Assembly (NCBI GenBank): GCA_900316005.1
Contig: ONBH01000003.1
Coordinates: 1 to 64,000 of the forward strand
Direction: 5' to 3'
DNA from: an uncultured Bacteroidales bacterium
Lineage (GTDB): Bacteria > Bacteroidota > Bacteroidia > Bacteroidales > Paludibacteraceae
DNA: 64,000 nt
The position numbers and the translations under genes are program-made. The notes below the pieces were generated by a model, which was given only the letters and a program-made list of their open reading frames with translations, was not told the origin of the DNA and did not search any database. Numbering within the stretch: the first letter of the stretch is position 1; every line of letters begins with the position of its first letter. Below, in pieces: positions 33,872 through 41,618 of this stretch.

Positions 33872-36577
33872 TTAATGGATTGGGTTGCCGAGGATGTCGC
33901 AATGGATTGGGTTGCCGAGGATGTCATAGAGGATACCGTTCTTGAGGATGACGACACGACCGTTAAGGATGTACTTATGGGACGTGGCATCACGACGAGA
34001 GGCCTCAATCTCAACCTCCTCAATATCCGTACGGCGCTCGGGTTCGGTATTGCCGGTATTGAATGCCGCAAAAGGTGTGATATCAATCTCAGGGCATACG
34101 ACCGGAGAAGAGGTCAGCACATAGAGTTCGCCACCAAAGAGCTGAAGGGTAGAAGTCTGGAGCTGTTCGCCGGTGAAATAGTCATACCAGGTACCTGCGG
34201 GCAGGGTCGCCTCTTTCAACTCGTCGGGCGAGAAGTTACCCACCACATGCACGGCTTGGTTGCCCTCGCCCCATGTGACATGACGCACCCAACCGGTGGA
34301 AACGACCTGTTTGACGGGGTTGCCCTCGAACAGTTCGGGCCAGATACGCGTGCGTAGTTGTGTTAGTTGTGCGACGCGGATATACTGCGCCATACGCAGG
34401 CTGTCGGTAAACCAACCCATGGCATCGGGCCGCGGTTTCTTGGCCGTACGGTAGTCACCGATATAACCGTTCTCGTTCATATCAATGGAATAGTCGTAGC
34501 CGAGTTCGTTGTACTGCCAGATCATATGGGGGCCATCGAGCAGGAGGTTAAATGCCATCGTAAGCGGCACGCGGCTGAGACGCACTTCCTTATCGGTCTT
34601 GATACTGCCCGAGCCCCAACAGTAAGCCTTGTAGTAGTTGCGTTCTTCGTCGTGCGACTCGCAGTATGACACATAACCATCCTGCCCTGCCCCGCCCAGA
34701 TTGCTATTAGAGGTGTAGCCCATAGCTAACTGCGAGTAGGCGTTGTTAGTATTATTCCAGCAGAGCATGCCTTTCTCGACAAGCTGCGGCCGTTCGGTAT
34801 CCATCTTGTCGCCCCAGTGCTCAAGGATAAAGTAGGCATTATGGGGTGCGATGGCATTATCGTAGTAGTAATTGATATTCTCAACGGAGTTCTTGGTTTT
34901 GCCGCAGAAGCCGTGGCTGAGATCCATACGGAAGCCGTCCACCTTGTACTCATCGAGCCAGTAGTTAAGGCAGCGCGTGAACATCTTGCGCGTCTCGGGG
35001 AAGTCGTGGTTCCAGTCCTCGTAGAAGACATCGGAGTGCGGCGCAACGGCATTGAACCAGGGGTTGTACTTGAGGTCATTGCCGTAGGGATAGAGTTTAT
35101 TCTGGGGGTTGAGTCCGGTAGCGTGGTTGAAGACCATATCCACGATGACTGCCATATGGTGGGCATGGATGCTGTCCACGAGTTGGCGGAACATCTTAGC
35201 CGAGCCGTACGCCTTATCAACGGCGAAGTAATGGTTGGGCGAGTAGCCCCAGTTGTAGTTACCATCGAACTCATGTATGGGCATCAGCTCAACGGCATTG
35301 ACGCCGAGTTGCTCGAGGTAACGGAGTCGCTTCATCAGTCCGGCGAAAGAGCGCTGGTGTGTATAGTCGTAGGTCCAGAGCTCGTAGATGATGAGGTTGT
35401 TCTTGTCGGGGCGAACGAAGTTGGTGGTAGCCTCGTCCCAGGCGTAGGGTGTCTGTGCTGTTTGCAGGATGCTGACATACGAGCCATCAGCACCGGCGGG
35501 ATAGGTCTTGAGGCTGGGGTCCACGGTCTTGGGTTCGTACTTATCATCGGGGTGCAGGTGTTTGGCAGCAAAGCCATCGGAGAGGCGTTTCTCCACACCA
35601 TCGGCACGCACAACGACATATTGATAGGCATATTCACGGCGAGGCTGTAGTCCCTCGATAGGCAGCCAGAAATGGCAGCTGTCGCGGTACATCTGGTAGT
35701 CGGAACGAATCTGCCAGTCGGTAAAGTCGCCCACGACGTACACGGCTTTGGCGGGTTCGAGCACAGAGGGGTCGTTAGCGGTCTTGCAGCCGGCAGCAAA
35801 GGTGCAGAGGGTAACGCGGGTGTCGTCGGTGGGATCGTAGTTGATACCCAGTTCGATACCTTCGGGCAGTGGGCGCAGCTCGGTGGGAGCCATCACCGCC
35901 ACGGCAATCTCTTGCGCCACGGAGTCGGTATCCGTCAGTGCTTCGATACGAAGCTGTTTATCGCCCCGCACGCTGAATGTATAGTCGGCGGTAAGTTCGG
36001 TAGCAGAGGAGGCAGTAGCAATCACTTCGTCGTTGATGATGAGGCGCAGTTCGGCAGCCTCGCTGGCAACCGCCATGAGCTGCATCTGCGTGCCAATCTC
36101 CACGCGGCAGGAAGCGGCGGGTCGGATGAACTGTACAGCCAGTCCGGGTTCTGCCAGATAGACGAAGATGTCACTACCATCGGCAGCTTTGCCCTCGAGT
36201 GTACCGTTGGGTCCGTCGTTGAAGACGAAACAGAGGCGGGTGACGTCGGTGGCTTCATCGATGCCATAGTAGGCGTAGAGTCCGTTGGGCATCTCAAGTC
36301 GCCAGTTGCCGTCTGTGTCGCGGGTCATCTGGTATTTCTCATTGCCGTCACGCCAGGTGCCGGTTTTCTGCCAGTCGGTGCCGCCGTAGCTGACGCCGGT
36401 ATGGGCATAACACTTGGTAGCTTCCTTCATTCCGCCGTTGCCTTCATTGGGGTTGAAGACGATGGTAAGCGGCCCTGTATAGCCTTTCTGGAGGATATAC
36501 GGGATGGTAGTAACTTGCGCCGAGAGGTGTGCCGAGAGCAACACGGCGGCTGCAAAAAAGAGCGATTTGAGTTTCAT
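33872..36577 (-). CDS. Secreted GH13 alpha-amylase family enzyme with C-terminal sorting tail
   Basis: 901 residues: signal peptide (1-21, ending HLSAQ), an N-terminal starch-binding-like beta domain (about 25-125), an Ig-like segment, an early-set domain (AVYVVGDFTDWQ..., about 275-370), then the GH13 barrel from about 400. Catalytic regions: VDMVFNHA, GFRMDLSHG (nucleophile Asp), ILEHWGD (acid/base Glu) and ESHDEER (Asp). The SHDE form resembles branching and neopullulanase-like enzymes more than classic alpha-amylase, so exact specificity is open. The end has the KYILNGRVVILKNG..YDILG tail of Bacteroidales secreted proteins, with its last nine codons duplicated (see findings). It is last in the starch cluster. 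Confidence 0.88.
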   Translation of the reverse strand: MKLKSLFFAAAVLLSAHLSAQVTTIPYILQKGYTGPLTIVFNPNEGNGGMKEATKCYAHTGVSYGGTDWQKTGTWRDGNEKYQMTRDTDGNWRLEMPNGLYAYYGIDEATDVTRLCFVFNDGPNGTLEGKAADGSDIFVYLAEPGLAVQFIRPAASCRVEIGTQMQLMAVASEAAELRLIINDEVIATASSATELTADYTFSVRGDKQLRIEALTDTDSVAQEIAVAVMAPTELRPLPEGIELGINYDPTDDTRVTLCTFAAGCKTANDPSVLEPAKAVYVVGDFTDWQIRSDYQMYRDSCHFWLPIEGLQPRREYAYQYVVVRADGVEKRLSDGFAAKHLHPDDKYEPKTVDPSLKTYPAGADGSYVSILQTAQTPYAWDEATTNFVRPDKNNLIIYELWTYDYTHQRSFAGLMKRLRYLEQLGVNAVELMPIHEFDGNYNWGYSPNHYFAVDKAYGSAKMFRQLVDSIHAHHMAVIVDMVFNHATGLNPQNKLYPYGNDLKYNPWFNAVAPHSDVFYEDWNHDFPETRKMFTRCLNYWLDEYKVDGFRMDLSHGFCGKTKNSVENINYYYDNAIAPHNAYFILEHWGDKMDTERPQLVEKGMLCWNNTNNAYSQLAMGYTSNSNLGGAGQDGYVSYCESHDEERNYYKAYCWGSGSIKTDKEVRLSRVPLTMAFNLLLDGPHMIWQYNELGYDYSIDMNENGYIGDYRTAKKPRPDAMGWFTDSLRMAQYIRVAQLTQLRTRIWPELFEGNPVKQVVSTGWVRHVTWGEGNQAVHVVGNFSPDELKEATLPAGTWYDYFTGEQLQTSTLQLFGGELYVLTSSPVVCPEIDITPFAAFNTGNTEPERRTDIEEVEIEASRRDATSHKYILNGRVVILKNGILYDILGNPIHCDILGNPIH

Positions 36578-36670
36578 ATGGTTATTAGTTTTTTTTTTCG
36601 TTATGTCGTCATTTCGACAAGGGAATCGGTCGCCCGAAAATGAATTTTTAATTTTTAATTTTCAATTGAG

Positions 36671-36699
36671 GATAGGGGAGGTCATCATCCTCCCCTATC
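36671..36699 (-). terminator. Hairpin between starch-cluster genes
   Basis: A perfect 11-bp stem (GATAGGGGAGG with CCTCCCCTATC, 36671-36681 and 36689-36699) lies just after the stop of the upstream gene on the minus strand. Only AT-rich sequence follows it, so it may attenuate rather than end transcription. Confidence 0.65.
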
Positions 36700-36712
36700 C
36701 GATGGTCAACGC

Positions 36713-38722
36713 TTAGCGGACGAGTTGTCCCTCAGCATTGTACTTCTTACCATCACGCAGGATGTACAGGTTGCCGTTCTCAATAACCTTCATCGTAGCG
36801 GCACTGTTGTTGCCTACCGTCGTATCAAGGCCGGTCGGAACAAGCGTACCCGAAACGAAGTAGATGGTCACTACATTGTTGACGTAGGTCAAATTCAGCG
36901 TAACATTGGTATATACACCACTTACATTCAGGTTCTGCGAGTTGCCGTCGTTCCACATGATGTATTCGCCACCCATGTTGAGCACGTCGCCAAAGTTATA
37001 AGCACCGTAGTTGCCGCTTACCCAGTCACGCGCACCGACTACCTTAAACTCACCGAGCAAGGTATCAACAGTCAGCGTGTAAACCGCATCCTGATATACG
37101 AACTCAGGAGCGGTAGTTACATCCCAACCGTTGAACTGGCCTACCAGGTAGAAATGCTTCTCCTCTACAGGCTCTACGTACGGCGTACCCGAAACGAGGG
37201 TCAGCGAAACATCCTCGCCCACCTCGCGGAGATGGAGCGTCGCATTGAGGTAGATAGTCGTGCTATAGAGGTTGTGACCGCCTTCGAGCAGCATATATGC
37301 TACACCCATGATCAGCTCTTCATTGGTTTGGTAAGCACCATAGTTCAGAGCCTGCCAGCTGCGCTCCGTCAGCACCTTGTAGGCACCCCGCAGGGTATCT
37401 ATGGTAACGGTATATACAGAGTCAGCATTGGTGAAGGGAATAGCCGTCTGGGTATTCCAGCCGTTGAACTCACCTACCAGGTAGTAGGCAGCAACGGGTT
37501 GCGGAACAATAGTGTCCGGATTAAGGGGATCTACACCGGGACGATTGATGACAAACGCATAGACGAGATGGTTTACAGCATCGTAGATGAAGGAAACGCT
37601 ATCCATAGCCTGCGGTACAAGGTCACCATCCGCGATGATGAAGTCATTGATAGCATACCAGGTATCCGGTTCCGTATTGTCACCGGCCGTGGAGATATTG
37701 ACACCTACGCCACCAAACACATCGGTATAACCCCAGAAGGTAACGATGGTATCATCACTCATACCTACTACTTCTTCCATCTGACGCCAAGCCCACTCAC
37801 CACCATTCCAGTTGTTCTTGATGTAGTAGTTCTCGGGTTGCGGCTGCGGAGCAACGGTATCCTGAACCAGTGTACCTTGTACGAAGTGAATCGTGAGGAT
37901 GTTGTTGGTGTTGGTCAGAGCCAGTACGACGTTGGTGTAGGTGCCGTCTACCCACAGGTCTTGCGAGTTGGCGGAAGCCATCTGGTACTCACCGCCGAGC
38001 AGCAGTACATCGCCGCTGGTGTGTGCACCGTAGTTACCGTGATTCCAGTCATGGGCACCCGTTACCTTGAAGTTGCCATACAGGCTATCCAGCGACAGGG
38101 TGTAGATAGAGTCAGCGTAGGTGAACTCGGGAGCGGTCTCGAAGTTCCAACTGTTCACTGAACCGATGAAGTAGTAGTGCGTATCTTCTATCGGAGCCAC
38201 ATACGGTGTACCGGATACGAGGGTAATGGTCGCACCATTCTCCGTTACAACGAAGTTGAGGACAGCGTTCAGGATAGTGCCCTCTACGTTGAAGTCGTAG
38301 CTGTAGGATACGCCATCAATGTACGCTACCAAAGCCTTGGGCTCACCCAGGGTGAGGGCAGCGTCATCCTGACTGGGCACGCCGTAGTTGCCTTCCCATG
38401 TCTCACGCGATACAAGAACCTTCATAGAGCCAAAGAGCGTGTCAATGGTAACGGTATAAACGGAGTCTTGACGCGAGAACTCAATAGCGGTATTTTGATT
38501 CCAGCTGTTGAAACCGCCTACGAGGTAGTAGTGGGCCTCAGCGGGTTGCGGTTGGGGTTCTACCTCGGGTACCTCGTCCCAGGATGCATACCACTCGCCT
38601 TTGTAGAAGTACGGCGTTGCGGGATTCACATCCAGGTTAGCGGTCTGACCGCCTTCGCCGTTGTTGAAGATGATATGCGTGTAGTTGGCAGGGAAGGTGT
38701 ACGAATAGACGTACATAGGCAT
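36713..38722 (-). CDS. Starch-binding multimodular protein, C-terminal part of an interrupted gene
   Basis: C-terminal third of one long gene whose other parts are at 38637-40139 and 39982-41526; the real frame starts at about 38711 with VYSYTFPANYTHIIFNNG, the second half of a CBM26-like module. It then has four SusE/SusF-like modules of about 95 residues (YYLVGGFNSWN..., YYFIGSVNSWN..., YYLVGEFNGWN..., FYLVGQFNGWD...) and one YYIKNNWNGGEW module before the third of these. The end, MKVIENGNLYILRDGKKYN followed by AEGQLVR, is the conserved tail also seen in the 718-residue protein next door. Role: extracellular binding of starch chains, by analogy. Confidence 0.8.
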   Translation of the reverse strand: MPMYVYSYTFPANYTHIIFNNGEGGQTANLDVNPATPYFYKGEWYASWDEVPEVEPQPQPAEAHYYLVGGFNSWNQNTAIEFSRQDSVYTVTIDTLFGSMKVLVSRETWEGNYGVPSQDDAALTLGEPKALVAYIDGVSYSYDFNVEGTILNAVLNFVVTENGATITLVSGTPYVAPIEDTHYYFIGSVNSWNFETAPEFTYADSIYTLSLDSLYGNFKVTGAHDWNHGNYGAHTSGDVLLLGGEYQMASANSQDLWVDGTYTNVVLALTNTNNILTIHFVQGTLVQDTVAPQPQPENYYIKNNWNGGEWAWRQMEEVVGMSDDTIVTFWGYTDVFGGVGVNISTAGDNTEPDTWYAINDFIIADGDLVPQAMDSVSFIYDAVNHLVYAFVINRPGVDPLNPDTIVPQPVAAYYLVGEFNGWNTQTAIPFTNADSVYTVTIDTLRGAYKVLTERSWQALNYGAYQTNEELIMGVAYMLLEGGHNLYSTTIYLNATLHLREVGEDVSLTLVSGTPYVEPVEEKHFYLVGQFNGWDVTTAPEFVYQDAVYTLTVDTLLGEFKVVGARDWVSGNYGAYNFGDVLNMGGEYIMWNDGNSQNLNVSGVYTNVTLNLTYVNNVVTIYFVSGTLVPTGLDTTVGNNSAATMKVIENGNLYILRDGKKYNAEGQLVR
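38613..38711. repeat. 99-bp perfect repeat, copy A, at a frame break
   Basis: Identical over 99 bp to 39958-40056. It encodes a CBM26-type end (YSYTFPANYTHIIFNNGEGG...). At its right end the upstream reading frame and the downstream reading frame stop matching. Confidence 0.9.
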
Positions 38723-40139
38723 TCAGCGCAGCCCAACCTTCGGGCATAACGGTATAAACCGTGATTTCCGCTACAGTGGTGGTGTCCTGCGGTTCGCCGC
38801 CGGTGGTGTCCTGCTGATCGGCAGGAATAGCCTCCAGCGAAGCATACCACTGCAGGTTGTACATATAACGCAAGGTCGTATCCAGCACCATATCGGGGGT
38901 CTGGTTGTTGTCACCACCCTTAGCGTTGTTGATGACCATCTTTGTGAACTCCTTCGGCATCGTGTACGAATAGACCTCATAGCCGCGGAAGTTGATACCG
39001 GTTTGCTCCATTGCCTCACCCGGCCAAGGTCTGTAGGATTCGCTCTCGCCTTTCCATACATACGCGTAGGGCAACAGCCATCTCGGGGTATTCACCGCAT
39101 AGTAAGTAATCATCTCCACATCGGTGCTGTCTTGCGGTTCGGGAGTAGCAGTGGTGTCCTGCGGGATAAGTGTTCCGTCTACGAAGAACAGGAACAAATC
39201 ATCGCCGTTCTTCTTGAGATTCAGCGTTACATTGGTGTAGTCGCCGTCCAGCGTCAGGTTCACACTCTTCGTGCTATTGAACAAACCGTAGTTGCCACCC
39301 AGAGGAATATCGAATGCACTCCATGCTCCATAGATATTGTGTGCCCAGTCTTGTGCATCAATCACCTTGAACTCACCCTTCAGCGTGTCGAGAGTCAGGG
39401 TGTAGAGCGAATCCATATTCTGGAACTCGACTGCTGCCGATGCATCCCAGTTATTGAACATACCTACCAGGTAGTAACGCTCTGCTGTAACAATCGTGGT
39501 GTCTTGCGGTTCGCCGCCGGTGGTGTCTTGCTGATCGGCAGGAATAGCCTCCAGCGATGCATACCACTGCAGGTTGTACATATAACGCAAGGTCGTATCC
39601 AGCACCATATCGGGGGTCTGGTTGTCTTTTCCACCCTTGCCGTTGTTGATAATCATCTTGGTGTACTCCGCCGGCATAGTGTACGAGTAAACCTCATAGC
39701 CGCGGAAGTTCTCACCCGTACGGGTCATCGTCTCACCGGGCCAGGGTTTATAGGCATCACTTTCACCTTTCCATACATATGCATACGGCATTGGCCATCT
39801 CGGGCTATTCACCGCATAGTAGGTAATCATCGCGACCTCAGTCGTGTCTTGCGGTCCGGGGGTAACAGAGGTGGTATCCTGCGGCTGTTCGCCTCCGCCG
39901 GTAGTGTCAACCGGAGTAGCCTCGAAGGTAGCATGCCAAGCGTTGTCGTAGTAGCAGGGCGTTGCGGGATTCACATCCAGGTTAGCGGTCTGACCGCCTT
40001 CGCCGTTGTTGAAGATGATATGCGTGTAGTTGGCAGGGAAGGTGTACGAATAGACGATAAACCGTGACTTCGTCCACAACGGGCGGAACAATAGTCGTAT
40101 CCTGCGGCTGTTCGCCACCGCCACCGGGGTTATTCTCAA
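38637..40139 (-). CDS. Starch-binding multimodular protein, middle part of an interrupted gene
   Basis: The true coding frame runs from about 40056 to 38711; the first 28 residues of the frame as opened from 40139 and the last ~20 (RLFVHLPCQLHAYHLQQ...) are out of frame with the rest. Contents: the tail half of a CBM26-like module, then a full module (YYAVNSPRWPMPYAYVW...WPGETM...), a SusE/F-like module (YYLVGMFNNWDASAAVEF), a second full CBM26-like module, and the start of a third (VMPEGWAALNAYV) that is cut at 38711. Conserved Trp and WPG residues of the CBM26 fold are present. Confidence 0.7.
   Translation of the reverse strand: MRITPVAVANSRRIRLLFRPLWTKSRFIVYSYTFPANYTHIIFNNGEGGQTANLDVNPATPCYYDNAWHATFEATPVDTTGGGEQPQDTTSVTPGPQDTTEVAMITYYAVNSPRWPMPYAYVWKGESDAYKPWPGETMTRTGENFRGYEVYSYTMPAEYTKMIINNGKGGKDNQTPDMVLDTTLRYMYNLQWYASLEAIPADQQDTTGGEPQDTTIVTAERYYLVGMFNNWDASAAVEFQNMDSLYTLTLDTLKGEFKVIDAQDWAHNIYGAWSAFDIPLGGNYGLFNSTKSVNLTLDGDYTNVTLNLKKNGDDLFLFFVDGTLIPQDTTATPEPQDSTDVEMITYYAVNTPRWLLPYAYVWKGESESYRPWPGEAMEQTGINFRGYEVYSYTMPKEFTKMVINNAKGGDNNQTPDMVLDTTLRYMYNLQWYASLEAIPADQQDTTGGEPQDTTTVAEITVYTVMPEGWAALNAYVRLFVHLPCQLHAYHLQQRRRRSDR
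39958..40056. repeat. 99-bp perfect repeat, copy B, at a frame break
   Basis: Second copy of the 99-bp sequence at 38613-38711. The sequence to its right (EVTVY...) again lacks the central part of a CBM26-like module and is out of frame. Confidence 0.9.
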
Positions 40140-41526
40140 TAACGGTAATCGTAGCCACCTGGTTTACATAGGTCAGTTGCAGGGTGACATTCGACAAAGT
40201 TCCGTTGACAACAATATTGGCGTCTGTCCAAGCTGTCATTTCATAGGGCACACCCGGGGTAATGTACTCGGTTGAGCTGTTGCGGCCGAAGCTCAGTTCG
40301 CTCCAGTCACGGGCGGTCATAATCTTGAACTCACCTTCCAGCGTAGCGAGCGAGAGAGTGTAAACGGAATCCTGATACTCAAACTCAAGTGCGTCATTCA
40401 CAATCCAGTTGACGGCAGTACCGATGTAGTAGAAGTGATAGCGGGGTTTTGCAAACGTACCTTGGATGAGGAAGGTGTTATCGGTCTTGTAGATGAAGGT
40501 CACCTGTCCGGCCTGCGCCATGTAGAAGCAGATGTTGCCCCACGAGTTGGTCGTGATATTTTCAGCAATGGGTTGCGACAGTGCGTCGTAACCTTTCCAC
40601 TCGTCGTTGGCATTGATAAGCTGCACTTCGTACGTACCGGCACCGAGGTTCAGCGTCAGGGTGTCGCCGTACGATACATAGCCGTCCTCCTTATTCCAAG
40701 CCGCCTTGCCTGCGCCCACGAAAGCCTCGTTACCGGTCAGGTAGAAGTGCGGCGTAGCAACGGGTTCGGGTGTACCGGTGGTATCCTGCTGAACGGGCGT
40801 ACCCGAAACGAGGGTCAGGATGACGTCATTACCAACGAGGCGGAGTTGGAGCTCGGCATTGAGATAGATAGTCGAGCAGGAGAGGTCATAACCTCTTTCC
40901 GTCAGCGTATAGGGGACACCCAGTGTCAGATTTACATTGTAATCGCCACCGTAGTCTGGAGCCTCCCAGTTGCGTGCGGTCATCACCTTGAAGATTCCAC
41001 TCAGGGTATCAACAGTAAGGGTAAACAGCGAGTCTGCGAGGGTAAATTCGAGAGCCTTTTGGGTATCCCAGTTAAGGAACTCGCCATTCAGGTAGAAATG
41101 TTTGTTCGCCAGAGGGGATACGTTGGTCGTATCCTGCTGTTGCGGGGCAGCATAGTTGGACCAGGTACCGCTTATTTGATCCCATCCGTCGGCCAGGGTG
41201 AACATATCCTTGCCATCTGTAGGCAGGGTAATATCGGCCGACTGATTCCACTTGGAACCCCAGTTACATTCGGTGGCCGCACTATTCATACGGCAGAAAA
41301 TCACCTGCGTATAACTATCGGGGATTGTAGTGGTATAGACATTCGTCTCACCAGCTACGAGGGTCATAAAATCAGACCACTCCGACTCTTCATTTTCGAA
41401 ACAGTACACAGCGAACTTGGCATTCGCTTGCGTCCAGTTCGAGTTGGGCACGAAGTACAAGGTTCTGTCGGCCCAAATCATCATGCTCATTACAAGCATG
41501 AGGCACAAAGATACAATCTTTCTCAT
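39982..41526 (-). CDS. Starch-binding multimodular protein, N-terminal part of an interrupted gene
   Basis: Starts with signal peptide MRKIVSLCLMLVMSMMIWA, then an N-terminal module (SNWTQANAKFAVYCF... to GTWSNY, about 20-135) shared with the 718- and 614-residue proteins. A SusE/F-like module (FYLNGEFLNWDTQKALEF), an FYLTGNEAFVGAGKAAW module and another SusE/F-like module (FYYIGTAVNW) follow. The correct frame ends at about 40057 after VVDEVTVY; the last 23 or so residues are read out of frame through the 99-bp repeat. With the two parts downstream, the intact gene would encode a protein of at least 1,600 residues. Confidence 0.75.
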   Translation of the reverse strand: MRKIVSLCLMLVMSMMIWADRTLYFVPNSNWTQANAKFAVYCFENEESEWSDFMTLVAGETNVYTTTIPDSYTQVIFCRMNSAATECNWGSKWNQSADITLPTDGKDMFTLADGWDQISGTWSNYAAPQQQDTTNVSPLANKHFYLNGEFLNWDTQKALEFTLADSLFTLTVDTLSGIFKVMTARNWEAPDYGGDYNVNLTLGVPYTLTERGYDLSCSTIYLNAELQLRLVGNDVILTLVSGTPVQQDTTGTPEPVATPHFYLTGNEAFVGAGKAAWNKEDGYVSYGDTLTLNLGAGTYEVQLINANDEWKGYDALSQPIAENITTNSWGNICFYMAQAGQVTFIYKTDNTFLIQGTFAKPRYHFYYIGTAVNWIVNDALEFEYQDSVYTLSLATLEGEFKIMTARDWSELSFGRNSSTEYITPGVPYEMTAWTDANIVVNGTLSNVTLQLTYVNQVATITVIENNPGGGGEQPQDTTIVPPVVDEVTVYRLFVHLPCQLHAYHLQQRRRRSDR

Positions 41527-41581
41527 TGGTTAAACAATTTTGTTAATAATAAAAGCTATTTTTACTTTTTTTTGAGGAAGA

Positions 41582-41600
41582 GGGAGGTATTCGGCCTCCC
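41582..41600 (-). terminator. Hairpin after the 718-residue protein gene
   Basis: GGGAGG (41582-41587) pairs with CCTCCC (41595-41600). On the minus strand it follows the stop codon at 41619 and is followed by an A-rich, not T-rich, stretch, so termination is probably partial. Confidence 0.5.
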
Positions 41601-41618
41601 TTTTCCAATGGTCAGCGT

